From contig CAIXUG010000026.1 in NCBI GenBank assembly GCA_903922605.1, positions 124,001 to 188,000 on the forward strand: a stretch of DNA of 64,000 bases. Reading direction: 5' to 3'. Of this stretch, positions 43,999 to 53,615 are shown in pieces. Origin of the DNA: an uncultured Verrucomicrobiota bacterium (GTDB taxonomy: Bacteria > Verrucomicrobiota > Verrucomicrobiia > Limisphaerales > UBA9464). The number at the start of each line of letters is the position of its first letter. Position 1 is the first letter of the stretch. The position numbers and the translations under genes were made by a program. The notes beneath the pieces are model-generated. The model was not told the DNA's origin. It did not search any database and worked only from the letters and a program-made list of their open reading frames with translations.

Positions 43999-44847
43999 AT
44001 GAATGCCAATCACCAAACGACCGGGCTCTTCAAGTATTTGTCTCCGGCCAAGTTTGAATTCTTCGAGAAATGCCTGCTGTCGCTCACACCGCCCATTTAT
44101 TTCAATGATCCATGGGATTTTTTGCCGAAGGGCCAAGCTGTTTCTGAAGCTCAACTTCTGGAGGCACCTGAAATAGTAGAAGCGGCGATCGCGCAAGCTT
44201 CAGTTATCGCGGTCCCTCTGGATTTCGCGCGTAGACGACGCGATGCTTCTCTACAAGCACTGCGAAAACAAATCACAACAGATGATTTTCTGGAAGGGGC
44301 GAGCGACAACTACCAGCAGAAAATAAGCAAAATCGTGGGTGCTATTTCCTTAACTGAACTGCCACTTTGTCGATTGATGTGGGCACATTACGCGGAGAGT
44401 TATTCTGGGTTCGTGGTCGAATTCATCGCGGGTGAAATGGACCATTATAAAGGTTTTTTTGCCCGCACACTCGGATTTGGTTTACCAGCGACAAAGGTGA
44501 AATACCCTCTTTCCGCTCAGCGGGTCACTTTGAATGAGAATGCAGACAATGTGGACGAGCTATGTTGGTCGAAACACCCAGTCTGGGAATATGAACAGGA
44601 GTGGCGAGTAGTCGCCCATTTACATGGTTCCCATTCAGTTGGAATTAAGGATAAAAAAGGCGAAGATCGATTCTGTGTGTCGTTTCCTCCTCAAAGCCTC
44701 CATCGTGTAATTTTCGGAATGCGGATGAAGCCAGAAATCAAACGGCGGCTTTTAGCCATGTTGGCTCGACCAGAATTCGAGCATGTTCAGAAAGAAGTAA
44801 CGGCCATCAATCATGGGACAGGCGAATTGGTTTCAAAGGCCTTCTAA
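43999..44847 (+). CDS. DUF2971-family protein
   Basis: A 282-residue soluble protein. The start KYLSPAKFEFFEKCLLSLTPPIYFNDPWDF and the later LCRLMWAHYAESYSGFVVEF and WEYEQEWRVV segments are the conserved core of DUF2971. The function is unknown; relatives occur in variable regions. It is far more AT-rich than radC and lpxA on either side, a sign of transfer, and it is 10 bases after radC. The stop is followed by only 42 bases before lpxA. Confidence 0.85.
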   Translation: MNANHQTTGLFKYLSPAKFEFFEKCLLSLTPPIYFNDPWDFLPKGQAVSEAQLLEAPEIVEAAIAQASVIAVPLDFARRRRDASLQALRKQITTDDFLEGASDNYQQKISKIVGAISLTELPLCRLMWAHYAESYSGFVVEFIAGEMDHYKGFFARTLGFGLPATKVKYPLSAQRVTLNENADNVDELCWSKHPVWEYEQEWRVVAHLHGSHSVGIKDKKGEDRFCVSFPPQSLHRVIFGMRMKPEIKRRLLAMLARPEFEHVQKEVTAINHGTGELVSKAF

Positions 44848-44889
44848 TCCGAAAGTAGGCCGCAAAAGCCTTTTTCTAAAAACTGAGTT

Positions 44890-45690
44890 GTGATTCACCC
44901 GACCGCCATCATCCATCCGCACGCCCAGCTTGGCACCGGCACCACCGTCGGCCCGTATGCCATCATCGACGAGCATGTCGCGCTGGGGGCAAACTGCGTA
45001 GTCGGCCCGCACGTTCATCTCACGGGGCACACGACCATCGGCGAGGGCAACCGCTTTCACACGGGGGGCGTCATTGGCGATGCGCCGCAGGATTTCAAGT
45101 ATGCCGGCGCGCCCACCCGGCTGCGCATCGGGAATGGCAACGTCTTCCGCGAGCACGTCACGGTGCACCGCTCGAACAAGGAGTCCGAGGACACGGTCAT
45201 CGGCGACGGCAATTTCTTCATGGCCGGCAGCCACGCCGGTCACAACTGCCTCGTCGGCAACCACAACATCCTCGCGAACGGTGCCCTGCTCGCCGGGCAC
45301 GTCACGCTGGCCGACCGGGCGTTCGTGTCGGGCAACTGCCTCGTGCACCAGTTCTGCCGCGTGGGCCGGCTGGCGATGATGCAGGGGGGCTCGGCCATCT
45401 CGAAGGATCTCCCGCCCTTTTGCGTCGCGCGCGGCGACAACGGGATTTGCGGTCTGAACACCGTCGGCCTGCGTCGGGCCGGCTTCACCCCCGAGGAACG
45501 CCTCGCCCTCAAGCGCGCGTACCTGCTGCTCTTCCGTTCCGGCAAACGGCTGAAAGCGGCCCTCGAACTGGCCCGCGCTGAATTCTCCGGAATCGCCGGG
45601 GTGATGGAACTGGTTGATTTCGTTGCCGCCAGCAAACGCGGGGTCTGCGCGGATGCCGGGCGGGTGACCAGCAACGACGAGCAGGAATAG
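44890..45690 (+). CDS. lpxA: UDP-N-acetylglucosamine acyltransferase
   Basis: First step of lipid A synthesis: transfer of a 3-hydroxyacyl chain from ACP to UDP-GlcNAc. The 266-residue protein has the left-handed beta-helix hexapeptide repeats (IHPTAIIHPHAQLGTGTTVG), the signature HVTVHRS, the active-site His region MAGSHAGHNCLVGN, and GLNTVGLRRAGFTPEE in the C-terminal helix domain. The start is GTG. It lies outside the usual lpxD-fabZ-lpxA-lpxB cluster. Lipid A production supports a Gram-negative outer membrane. Confidence 0.96.
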   Translation: MIHPTAIIHPHAQLGTGTTVGPYAIIDEHVALGANCVVGPHVHLTGHTTIGEGNRFHTGGVIGDAPQDFKYAGAPTRLRIGNGNVFREHVTVHRSNKESEDTVIGDGNFFMAGSHAGHNCLVGNHNILANGALLAGHVTLADRAFVSGNCLVHQFCRVGRLAMMQGGSAISKDLPPFCVARGDNGICGLNTVGLRRAGFTPEERLALKRAYLLLFRSGKRLKAALELARAEFSGIAGVMELVDFVAASKRGVCADAGRVTSNDEQE

Positions 45691-45730
45691 GGACTGCGAC
45701 CTTGAAGTGAGCCACGCAGCACCCCGGCAA

Positions 45731-45945
45731 AATCCCAAAGGGATTTCATCATTCAGCCCAGCGTTGCGTAACGCAGTCAGGCTACGCTGGGTGAGGGCGG
45801 GAAAAGAACATCTACCCTGTAGGGGTAGAATCAAATTCCAGCTACCGCTACAACCCACGTTGGGGTTGAAGATCATTTTGGCGCATACCCCAGGGTAGTC
45901 GCTCCGCGCCAACCCTGGGCTGATTGATGGAATCCCCTTGGGATT
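45731..45945. repeat. About 215-bp structured inverted-repeat element between lpxA and nuoN
   Basis: The left arm begins AATCCCAAAGGGATTTCATC and continues to a CAGCCCAGCGTT segment; the right arm, read on the minus strand, begins AATCCCAAGGGGATTCCATC and continues to CAGCCCAGGGTT. The middle carries two more hairpins: CTACCCTGTAGGGGTAG and CAACCCACGTTGGGGTTG. It fills the gap between convergent lpxA and nuoN, so a terminator role for both is possible. The style is that of a dispersed non-coding element I have seen in several bacterial phyla. Confidence 0.85.
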
Positions 45946-45977
45946 CTTAAAGATGCATCAATCGCACTCGCACGATC

Positions 45978-47456
45978 TTACTTCGCCGCCGTGTGTACCT
46001 CGGCCGCGGTGGCCGGCACATTCAGGCCCGCGAAAGCCTGCTTCGCCGTCTTCACCAGCGCGTTCGGGCAGATGCCCAGGTAGAACACGCCGACGACGCA
46101 GAGCACCACGGCCAGCCGGGTTGCCCCGCCGACCGCGATGGGCGTCAGATCGGTCGCATTGCGGGGCCAGAACATCGCCCGCACCACGCCGAAGTAGTAG
46201 TAGATCGAGAGGACCACGCCCACGCATGCGACCAGCAGCGCGAGGAGGAACATCTTGTCGGTGCCGATGTGGGCGGCCACGGCCTTGAGCAGCAGAAATT
46301 TGCCGAAGAAGCCCGCCAGCGGCGGGATGCCGGCCAGACTGACCATGGCCACCGTCAGGCCGGTCGCAAGCAGCGGCGAACGCTGACCGAGGGCGGCGAA
46401 GGCGCTGACATCGTCGCTTTCGGTGCGGTTGACCACCACGTTGATGACCGCGAAGCCGGCCAGCACGGTGAAGATGTAGCCGCCAAGATAGGAGAGCACC
46501 GCCGTGCCGCCGCTCAGGCTCGCCGCCGCCACACCGAGCAGCAGATAGCCGGCATTGGCAATGGAGCTGTAGCCCATCAGGCGCTTCACGCTGCGTTGCG
46601 GGATGGCGCAGAGGCTGCCGTAGAGGATGGTCACGATGCCTAGGCCGAGCAGCAGCCGGCTCCAGTGGGCGGTGATGTCGGGCACGGCGCCGAAGGCAAC
46701 GCGGAGCAGCAGCGCAAAACCGGCGGCTTTGGAACCGGTGGCCAGAAAGGCCGTCGTGGTGGACGGCGCGCCCTGATAGACATCAGGAGCCCACATTTGG
46801 AACGGGAACGCGGCGATCTTGAAGCCGAGGCCAACCACCGTCAGCAGCAGGCCGACAAGGAAGATGGGCGATTTCGCCAGTTCCGCCTGCTTGGCGGCGA
46901 TCTCGTAAAAATTGGTCGTGTTAGCCGCGCCGAAGATGAAGGCGATGCCGAACACCATGAAACCCGACGCGAGCGCCCCGAGAATGAGGTACTTCACACC
47001 AGCTTCCAGCGAGCCGAGGCGGCCGCGCGAGAAGCTGACGAGGATGTAAAAGGTGACCGTGATCAGTTCGAGCGCGACGAACATCAGGATGAAGTCGTTG
47101 GCCGAAGCGGCGAACAGCATGCCCACCGCCGCGAAGATCGTGAGCGCGCAATACTCCGCATAGCCGACCAGCGTCTCCGAGGACTCGATGGACATCAGCA
47201 GCACCACAAGTGTGGCGAGCAGGAAGAACCCCTTGAAGTAGTTCGACATGGCATCCACGACGAACATGCCGCCGAAGGCGGTGCCATCCGCCGGGGCGCC
47301 GGAACCGAGCGCGTAGGTGAGCAGGATGGCCACCCCGGTCGCGGCGACGTAGCCGAGCAGCTTGCGGGCGGACGCCGGCAGCCAGAGGTCGGCCAGCAGC
47401 ACGCCGACGCCGAGCAGCGTGGCCAGGATTTCAACGGTCAGCAGCGAGTAGTTCAT
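45978..47456 (-). CDS. nuoN: NADH-quinone oxidoreductase subunit N
   Basis: Antiporter-like proton-pumping subunit of the complex I membrane arm. The 492-residue protein has about 14 helices, including the family segments FKIAAFPFQMWAPDVYQGAP, KRLMGYSSIANAGYLLLG and SLAGIPPLAGFFGKFLLL. The essential Lys and Glu of the antiporter channel are expected in KRLMGYSS and in the earlier FVALELITVTFYIL. The start is ATG 47456. It is the last gene of the nuo operon, with 28 bases after nuoM. Confidence 0.96.
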   Translation of the reverse strand: MNYSLLTVEILATLLGVGVLLADLWLPASARKLLGYVAATGVAILLTYALGSGAPADGTAFGGMFVVDAMSNYFKGFFLLATLVVLLMSIESSETLVGYAEYCALTIFAAVGMLFAASANDFILMFVALELITVTFYILVSFSRGRLGSLEAGVKYLILGALASGFMVFGIAFIFGAANTTNFYEIAAKQAELAKSPIFLVGLLLTVVGLGFKIAAFPFQMWAPDVYQGAPSTTTAFLATGSKAAGFALLLRVAFGAVPDITAHWSRLLLGLGIVTILYGSLCAIPQRSVKRLMGYSSIANAGYLLLGVAAASLSGGTAVLSYLGGYIFTVLAGFAVINVVVNRTESDDVSAFAALGQRSPLLATGLTVAMVSLAGIPPLAGFFGKFLLLKAVAAHIGTDKMFLLALLVACVGVVLSIYYYFGVVRAMFWPRNATDLTPIAVGGATRLAVVLCVVGVFYLGICPNALVKTAKQAFAGLNVPATAAEVHTAAK

Positions 47457-47484
47457 CGCGGGGCGAAAACGGGGTTCGGCAGGT

Positions 47485-49017
47485 TCAATGGGCGGTGTTC
47501 ATCGCCGTGGCGGTCGGCGTGTGGGCGGCTTCGGTGGCCGGGGATTTGGCCGTGGCGGCCTTCACCACCTCCGCGACCGCGGGCTTGATGCGCTCGACCA
47601 GCGAGCCGGGGTTGACCCCAAAGTAAATCAGCGCGCCGAGCAGCACGAGGAACGGCAGCTTGCGCCAGCAGCCGGCATCCTCCACCCGGGCGAACTCGGC
47701 CTTCACCGGGCCGTGCAGCACGGTGCGGATGGCGCGCAGCATGTACACGCCGCCGATCAGCAGACCGCCCCACGCGGCCACCACCACGAAACCGGGCAGC
47801 GTCTTCCAGACGCCGAACATCACCGTGATTTCGCCGGGAAAATTCGCGAAGCCGGGCAGGCCGCAACCCGCCATCAGCGCGGCCACCAGCGCCGCCCCGA
47901 TGAACGGCAGCGGACGCAGCAGGCCGCCGAGCTTGTCCATGTCGCTCGTGCCCGTGACCTTCACCAGGTGGCCGAGCAGGCCGAAGCTCAGTGCCGCCAG
48001 TAGCCCGTGGGCGACCATGATGAGCACCACACCGGTCACGCCGATCACGCTCACACTGGCGAGGCCCAGGAAGCAGAAGCCCATGTGCGCGAGGCTGGAG
48101 TTACCGAGCAGCAGCGCGAGGTCGCGCTGGCGCATCGCGAGCCAGCCGCAGTAAATGATGTTGCCCAGGCAGAGCCACGCGATCACGGGCGTCCAGTGGG
48201 CGAGGCCATCGGGCAGCAGCGGCAGGGTGACGCGGATGAGCGCGTACAGGCCGACCTTCTTGAGCACCCCCGAGTGCATCATCGCGGTCGCGGTCGGCGC
48301 GGCGGCATAGCCCGGGGCGGCCCATGAATGGAACGGCCAGAGGCCGACCAGCGTGCCGAAACCGAAGAGGAGGAGCGGGAAGATCAGGGCCTGGACCTGA
48401 TGGCTCAGCGGCTTCTCGGCCAGCCAGGCCTTGAGCACGACGATGTCGAGGGTGTTCGCGCCGGACAGGCCATAGAGCGCGATCAGGCCGGTCAGCGCCA
48501 CGAGCGCACCCAGCGTGAGATAGAGCGTGATCTGGAAGGTCGCGTAGTTCTTCTGCTCCCCCCGGCCCCAGAGGCCCATCATCAGGAACGTCGGCACGAG
48601 GGCCAGCTCGTTGAAGAAATAGAGGAAGAACAGGTCCAGCGAGACAAACGCGCCGATGGCCCCGCCGGTCATCAGGAGCAGGAGGATATAGAAGAGCTTG
48701 GGCTGCCGCTCGATGTCCCACGAGACGCAGGTCGCGGCGAAGGCCACCAGTGAGGCCATGAGCACGAGGCCGATGTTCAGCCCATCGACACCCACGTGGT
48801 AGCTGAGGCCGGCGGCGGGAATCCACGCGGTGTGCTGTTCGAACTGGAAATCGGCCACACCCGGATGGAAAGCGGCGAACACGCAAATCGCCCCGATGGC
48901 GGTGACCGCCGTGGTGAGCAGCGCAATGAGCCGGATGATGACCCGGTAGTTGCCGGGCACGAGCAGCACGAGGAGCGCGCCGACGAAGGGGGTTAGCAGA
49001 AGTGAAGTGAGAGACAT
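47485..49017 (-). CDS. nuoM: NADH-quinone oxidoreductase subunit M
   Basis: Antiporter-like subunit of complex I, 510 residues with about 14 helices. FFLYFFNELALVPTFLMMGLWG holds the conserved membrane Glu; LFGFGTLVGLWPFHSWAAPGYAAAPT and LLLGNSSLAHMGFCFLG are hallmark segments. The C-terminal 30 residues are Ala/Thr-rich and extend beyond the usual end. Gap to nuoL is 15 bases. Confidence 0.96.
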   Translation of the reverse strand: MSLTSLLLTPFVGALLVLLVPGNYRVIIRLIALLTTAVTAIGAICVFAAFHPGVADFQFEQHTAWIPAAGLSYHVGVDGLNIGLVLMASLVAFAATCVSWDIERQPKLFYILLLLMTGGAIGAFVSLDLFFLYFFNELALVPTFLMMGLWGRGEQKNYATFQITLYLTLGALVALTGLIALYGLSGANTLDIVVLKAWLAEKPLSHQVQALIFPLLLFGFGTLVGLWPFHSWAAPGYAAAPTATAMMHSGVLKKVGLYALIRVTLPLLPDGLAHWTPVIAWLCLGNIIYCGWLAMRQRDLALLLGNSSLAHMGFCFLGLASVSVIGVTGVVLIMVAHGLLAALSFGLLGHLVKVTGTSDMDKLGGLLRPLPFIGAALVAALMAGCGLPGFANFPGEITVMFGVWKTLPGFVVVAAWGGLLIGGVYMLRAIRTVLHGPVKAEFARVEDAGCWRKLPFLVLLGALIYFGVNPGSLVERIKPAVAEVVKAATAKSPATEAAHTPTATAMNTAH

Positions 49018-49032
49018 GGTCGGGTTCGGCGC

Positions 49033-50997
49033 TTACTTCAGCTTCAGGGCGATCATCACCACCACCGCCACGCCGGCGGCGAACATGAAGGTGTAGGTCT
49101 GGAGGTTGCCAGTCTGGACGAGCCGCAGGGCGCGACCGACCAGTTCGGTGGAACCGTGGACGCCGCGAATGATCAGGCCGCTCACGATCCAGCGGTCAAA
49201 CCAGTCGGCCAGGCGGGCCAGCATGTCGTGCAACGGCACGAGCACACCGTCGTAAATCTCATCGAAATAGAAGCGGTTCTTCATGGCCCGACCGATCAGG
49301 CCCAACTGGCCGGGCAGCGGATCCTTGGGTGCGTTCCAATAGAGGTGGAATGCGGCCGCCGCACCAAACAGCAGAGCACCGGTGCCGAAGGTCGCGGCCA
49401 GCGGAGCGTGGTTGAAGGGACCGAAGATCCCGCCGCCCTCATGCGGATGGAAGTGCGGGTTGAAATGGGCGGAGAGGAAATCACCAAGCGGCAGCCAGGC
49501 GACGGCCACACTGGGTACGGCGAGCACGATCAACGGCCAGATCATCGAGTTCGGCGACTCATGCGCGTGACCGGCGGCCTCGGTGCGCGGCGCACCGAAG
49601 AAGGCGACGATGACGAGGCGCAGCATGTAGAACGTGGTCATGGCGGCCACCAGTACACCCAGACCGAAAAGTACCGGGTGTCCACCAGTAATCGCGGCAT
49701 CAAGGATGGCGTCCTTGGAATAGAAGCCGCTCGTGAGAATTGGGAGACCGGCCAGCGCGGCGGTGCCGATGGCAAAGGTACGGAAGGTCACCGGCAGTTT
49801 GCTCCAGAGGCCGCCCATCTTCCAGATGTCCTGTTCGTGATGGCAGGCGTGGATGACCGAGCCGGCCCCGAGGAACAGCAGCGCCTTGAAACCTGCGTGG
49901 GTGGTCAGGTGATACATGGCGGCATCCGGCCCGCCGCAGCCCACGGCCATCACCATGTAGCCGAGCTGGGAGAGCGTCGAATAGGCGAGGATGCGTTTGA
50001 TGTCGTTCTGCTGGATCGCGATCAGCGCGGCGAGCAACGCCGTGAAGCCGCCGATCACGGCGATGATGTCCAGGGCGGAAATGCTGCCGAGGAACGACAG
50101 CGGACCAGGCCAGGCGGCCGGCACCTGATAGAGGAAAAACGTCCGGCAGAGCATGTAAACGCCGGCGGCCACCATGGTCGCGGCGTGGATGAGCGCGGAG
50201 ACGGGGGTGGGGCCCTCCATCGCGTCCGGCAACCAGACGTGCAGCGGGAACTGCGCGCTCTTGCCCATCGCACCGCAGAAGACCAGCAGGCCGGCGATCG
50301 ACGCCATTGAACCGAGCGCAGCGGGGTCCGCCCCGAGCTTGTGCGCGATCCCGGCGAAGCTCACCGAGCCAGTCGCCGCCCACACCATAAGGATGCCGAT
50401 CAGGAAACCAAAGTCACCGATGCGGTTCGTGAGGAAGGCCTTCTTCGCGGCGTCGCCGGCCGAGGGTTTCTCGTACCAGAAGCCGATGAGCAGGTAGCTG
50501 GAAAGACCGACCAGCTCCCAGAACACGAACATCATCACGAAATTGTCCGCGAGCACGATGCCGAGCATCGAGAAGGTGAAGAGGCTCAGGCTCGAAAAGA
50601 AGCGGCTGAAACTGCGGTCCCCGTGCATGTAGCCGATGCTGTAGATCTGCACCAAGGCCGACACGCCGGTGACCACCAGCAGCATGAGCACCGAAAGCCG
50701 GTCCACCGTCACCCCCAAGTTCACGTTCAAGTCGCCGACATGGATCCATGAAAAGGGAGTGGTCACCGTCGCTTCGCCGCCGATGCCGAAGGTGATGAAC
50801 AGCCCGACGCTCAGGAAAAAAGCGGCCAAGACCGCCCCGATGGAGAACACGGCCGAGAGCACGTTGCTCTTCCGAACGAAAAAGGCGATGCCCGCCGCTG
50901 CGATCAGCGGCAGTAACAGGATGAACCAGGCCAGATCTTCCGGCCGGGAACTGAAGGCCGGCGCGGCGGCGGTGACGGTGGTATTGGCGTGTTCCAT
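49033..50997 (-). CDS. nuoL: NADH-quinone oxidoreductase subunit L
   Basis: The distal antiporter-like subunit of complex I, with the long lateral helix. The 654-residue protein has YMHGDRSFSRFFSSLSLFTFSML, FVFWELVGLSSYLLIGFWYEK, SAQFPLHVWLPDAMEGPTPVSALIHAATMVAAG, KRILAYSTLSQLGYMVMAVG and HACHHEQDIWKMGGL. All match NuoL. The ATG at 50997 (MEHANTTVTAAAP) is chosen by position after the nuoK stop; an upstream ATG at 51075 would add 26 residues. Confidence 0.96.
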   Translation of the reverse strand: MEHANTTVTAAAPAFSSRPEDLAWFILLLPLIAAAGIAFFVRKSNVLSAVFSIGAVLAAFFLSVGLFITFGIGGEATVTTPFSWIHVGDLNVNLGVTVDRLSVLMLLVVTGVSALVQIYSIGYMHGDRSFSRFFSSLSLFTFSMLGIVLADNFVMMFVFWELVGLSSYLLIGFWYEKPSAGDAAKKAFLTNRIGDFGFLIGILMVWAATGSVSFAGIAHKLGADPAALGSMASIAGLLVFCGAMGKSAQFPLHVWLPDAMEGPTPVSALIHAATMVAAGVYMLCRTFFLYQVPAAWPGPLSFLGSISALDIIAVIGGFTALLAALIAIQQNDIKRILAYSTLSQLGYMVMAVGCGGPDAAMYHLTTHAGFKALLFLGAGSVIHACHHEQDIWKMGGLWSKLPVTFRTFAIGTAALAGLPILTSGFYSKDAILDAAITGGHPVLFGLGVLVAAMTTFYMLRLVIVAFFGAPRTEAAGHAHESPNSMIWPLIVLAVPSVAVAWLPLGDFLSAHFNPHFHPHEGGGIFGPFNHAPLAATFGTGALLFGAAAAFHLYWNAPKDPLPGQLGLIGRAMKNRFYFDEIYDGVLVPLHDMLARLADWFDRWIVSGLIIRGVHGSTELVGRALRLVQTGNLQTYTFMFAAGVAVVVMIALKLK

Positions 50998-51119
50998 CGG
51001 AAAGGGGTTAAACAACAAAGGCGCGAAGACGCGAAGGCGAAGAAGACAGGGCGGTAACGGATCTGGGTCCGCCACTTTCTGTCATACTTTGCGTCTTTGC
51101 GTCTTTGCTGTTCATCAAA

Positions 51120-51437
51120 TCAGTATTTCAGGCTGGTGAGGTCCTCGACGTGGGCCGTGGAGCGCTTGCGGTAGAGCGCCACGATGAGCGCCAGACCGAC
51201 CGCAACCTCGGCGGCGGCGACCGTAATGATGAAGAACACCATCACCTGCCCGTTGAGATTGGCGTTGAAATGGGAAAAGGCGACCAGCGCGAGATTCGCG
51301 GCGTTCAGCATGAGCTCGAGGCCCATGTAGATGACGATCAGGTTGCGCCGCGCCAGCACGCCAAACAGCCCGAGGCTGAACAGCAGCACGCTGACGATGA
51401 GATAGTGTTGGAGGCCGGCTTGGATCATGGCGCTCAT
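51120..51437 (-). CDS. nuoK: NADH-quinone oxidoreductase subunit K
   Basis: A 105-residue three-helix membrane subunit of complex [48 protein letters not shown] and [20 protein letters not shown] carry the conserved membrane glutamates. The ATG at 51437 overlaps the nuoJ stop as ATGA. A much longer open frame runs upstream through nuoJ and nuoI on this strand but is a GC-rich artifact. A 122-base gap follows before nuoL. Confidence 0.96.
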   Translation of the reverse strand: MSAMIQAGLQHYLIVSVLLFSLGLFGVLARRNLIVIYMGLELMLNAANLALVAFSHFNANLNGQVMVFFIITVAAAEVAVGLALIVALYRKRSTAHVEDLTSLKY

Positions 51438-51940
51438 TTCAGCTCCTTCTTGCTCAGCAGAATCACGCCGACCATCGCCACGAGCAGGAGGATGGACAGG
51501 ATCTCGAACGGCAGCAGGTACTGCGTGAACAGCGCCACGCCAAGCGGCTTGGTGTTGCCCTCGACCACCTTGCCGGCAGCGAGCGGCACCGCGCTGAGGG
51601 TGGCCTTGATGAGAATGCCCGCGATCGCGGCCACGGCGACGGCCCCGAGGCCGACGGTGAACTTGCGCAGCTTGCGGCGCTCCTCCTCCTTCAGGTCCAG
51701 GAGCATGATGACGAAGAGGAACAGCACCATCACCGCACCCGCGTAGACGAGCACCTGGACGGCCGCGAGGAAGAAGGCGTGGAGCAGGATGAACAGGCCG
51801 GCCATCGAGATGATGGTCAGCACGAGGAACATCGCGCTGGTGACGGGGTTGCGGCTGAGCGGATTCGCAACGCACAAGAAGCCGAACAGCAGCGTCAGCG
51901 CGGCGAATCCGTAAAACAGCAGGTCGGTTAACTGGGGCAT
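51434..51940 (-). CDS. nuoJ: NADH-quinone oxidoreductase subunit J
   Basis: A 168-residue membrane subunit of complex I with five helices. Conserved features are [29 protein letters not shown] and [22 protein letters not shown], the latter being the TM3 segment with a pi-bulge in structures. The stop overlaps the nuoK start. Nine bases separate it from nuoI. Confidence 0.95.
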   Translation of the reverse strand: MPQLTDLLFYGFAALTLLFGFLCVANPLSRNPVTSAMFLVLTIISMAGLFILLHAFFLAAVQVLVYAGAVMVLFLFVIMLLDLKEEERRKLRKFTVGLGAVAVAAIAGILIKATLSAVPLAAGKVVEGNTKPLGVALFTQYLLPFEILSILLLVAMVGVILLSKKELK

Positions 51941-51949
51941 GGTCGTGGT

Positions 51950-52519
51950 CTATTCCGTGGCGACGGGAAACACTTCCTGTTCCTTCGCCTCTTCCAGCTT
52001 GTGCTTCCACTTCTGGATGCCGGCGTGGGTGCCGCCGAGCTTCAGGAGCTTTTCCTTGTTGTAAATCATCTCCGCACGGCTCTCGCCGGTGAGCGAATAG
52101 TCCTTTTGCAGGAAGATCGCCTCTTCCGGGCATACTTCCTGGCAGAGGCCGCAGAAGATGCACCGGAGCATGTTGATCTCGAACTCCTGCGGCATCTTTT
52201 CCGCATTGGTCCGGTCGGCCTTCTGGCCATTGGGTCCGGGCGGCGTGATGCGGATGGCCTTGGGCGGGCAGACGAACTCGCAGAGCTGGCAGCTCACGCA
52301 CTTCGTCGCACCTTCCTGATCCTTCACCAGATAGGGAGCGCCGCGATAACCCTCGGGCACGACCCACTTCTGCTCGGGATACTCCATCGTCACGGTCTTG
52401 CCCTTCACGAGGGTGTTCCACGCGTGCCGGGTCGTGACCTTGAGACCGCCGAGCAGGGCGGGCAGGTACGTGCTCTCGTAAAATGTCAGCGGGGAACGAT
52501 CGACAACCTTGGTGCTCAT
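51950..52519 (-). CDS. nuoI: NADH-quinone oxidoreductase subunit I
   Basis: Carries clusters N6a and N6b that pass electrons to NuoB. The 189-residue protein contains two 4Fe-4S motifs, [12 protein letters not shown] (residues about 55-66) and [12 protein letters not shown] (about 100-111). An N-terminal amphipathic part precedes them and a C-terminal charged region follows. The start is ATG 52519, 7 bases after nuoH. Confidence 0.96.
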   Translation of the reverse strand: MSTKVVDRSPLTFYESTYLPALLGGLKVTTRHAWNTLVKGKTVTMEYPEQKWVVPEGYRGAPYLVKDQEGATKCVSCQLCEFVCPPKAIRITPPGPNGQKADRTNAEKMPQEFEINMLRCIFCGLCQEVCPEEAIFLQKDYSLTGESRAEMIYNKEKLLKLGGTHAGIQKWKHKLEEAKEQEVFPVATE

Positions 52520-52526
52520 TTGGTGC

Positions 52527-53609
52527 CTATTTGTTCGTGAACGCGACGACCAGGGCGGTGACGAGGATGTTCGCCAGCGCCAGCGGGATGAACCGCCGCC
52601 AGCCCAGGTCCATGAGCTGGTCGTAACGGAAGCGCGGCAACATCCAGCGCACCCAGATGAAAATGACCATGAACACGCCCATCTTGGCGCCGAAAATCAA
52701 TATGTGCAGCAACCCTCCCAGCAGTGAACTGGCCGGGTCACTCAGGCCCGGTAAGGTCCAACCGCCGAGGAACAGCGTCACCATCATGGCCGAAGCGGCG
52801 ATCATGGCGGCGTATTCGCCGAGGAAGAAGAGCGCGAACTTCATCGAGCTATATTCGGTGTGGTAGCCGCCGACCAATTCGGTTTCCGATTCCGGAAGGT
52901 CGAACGGCAGGCGGTTCGTCTCGGCGAACGCAGCGATGAGGAAGATGATGAAGGACACCGGCTGCTTGAGGATGTTCCAGCCGTGATCGGCCTGGTAGCC
53001 TATGACCGACGAGAGGTTGAGATCGCCCACCAGCATGAAGATCGGCACCACGCTCATGCCCATTGCGAGCTCATAGGAGATCATCTGCGCGCTGGAGCGG
53101 ATGCTGCCAAGGAAGGGATACTTCGAGTTGCTCGCATAACCCGCGAGCACGATGCCGTACACGCCGAGCGATACGATACCGAACGTGTAGAGGATGCCGA
53201 CATTGAGATCGGCGATAACCATCTTCTCGCCGCCGATCTGCGAGCCGAAGGGGATCACCGCCATCGTCAGCAGCGCCGGCACGCACGCGATGGCGGGCGC
53301 TATCCAGAAATAAATCGTGCGGACGTAGCTCGGAGTGAAGTCCTCCTTGAGGATGAACTTCAGGCCATCGGCCATCGGCTGGAAGATGCCTAACCGCGTA
53401 AGCCAAGGGCCAAGCACCGGGATGAACTGCACGAAGAACGGTGCGGTGCGGTTCGGACCGGGGCGGTCCTGAATCCACGCAGAGATCTTGCGCTCCACGA
53501 GCACGGCGTAGGCGACGGCGGTCATCGTCACACCGAACACGAAAACGATCTTCAGCACGCTGAAGAGGATGAACTGGACCGAAGGGTCGAGATATTTGAT
53601 GGCGTCCAT
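52527..53609 (-). CDS. nuoH: NADH-quinone oxidoreductase subunit H
   Basis: The quinone-site membrane subunit of complex I, 360 residues with eight or more helices. Conserved features are VLVERKISAWIQDRPGPNR, the quinone-loop segment FIPVLGPWLTRLGIFQPMADGLKFILKED and AETNRLPFDLPESETELVGGYHTEYSSMKFALFFLGEY. Only 6 bases separate it from nuoG. Confidence 0.97.
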   Translation of the reverse strand: MDAIKYLDPSVQFILFSVLKIVFVFGVTMTAVAYAVLVERKISAWIQDRPGPNRTAPFFVQFIPVLGPWLTRLGIFQPMADGLKFILKEDFTPSYVRTIYFWIAPAIACVPALLTMAVIPFGSQIGGEKMVIADLNVGILYTFGIVSLGVYGIVLAGYASNSKYPFLGSIRSSAQMISYELAMGMSVVPIFMLVGDLNLSSVIGYQADHGWNILKQPVSFIIFLIAAFAETNRLPFDLPESETELVGGYHTEYSSMKFALFFLGEYAAMIAASAMMVTLFLGGWTLPGLSDPASSLLGGLLHILIFGAKMGVFMVIFIWVRWMLPRFRYDQLMDLGWRRFIPLALANILVTALVVAFTNK

Positions 53610-53615
53610 GTCGCG

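Noticed and set aside
51120-52421. 433-codon frame that would fuse an upstream protein to NuoK
   Set aside because: Only the last 105 codons are NuoK; the earlier part overlaps nuoI and nuoJ out of frame and has no family similarity.
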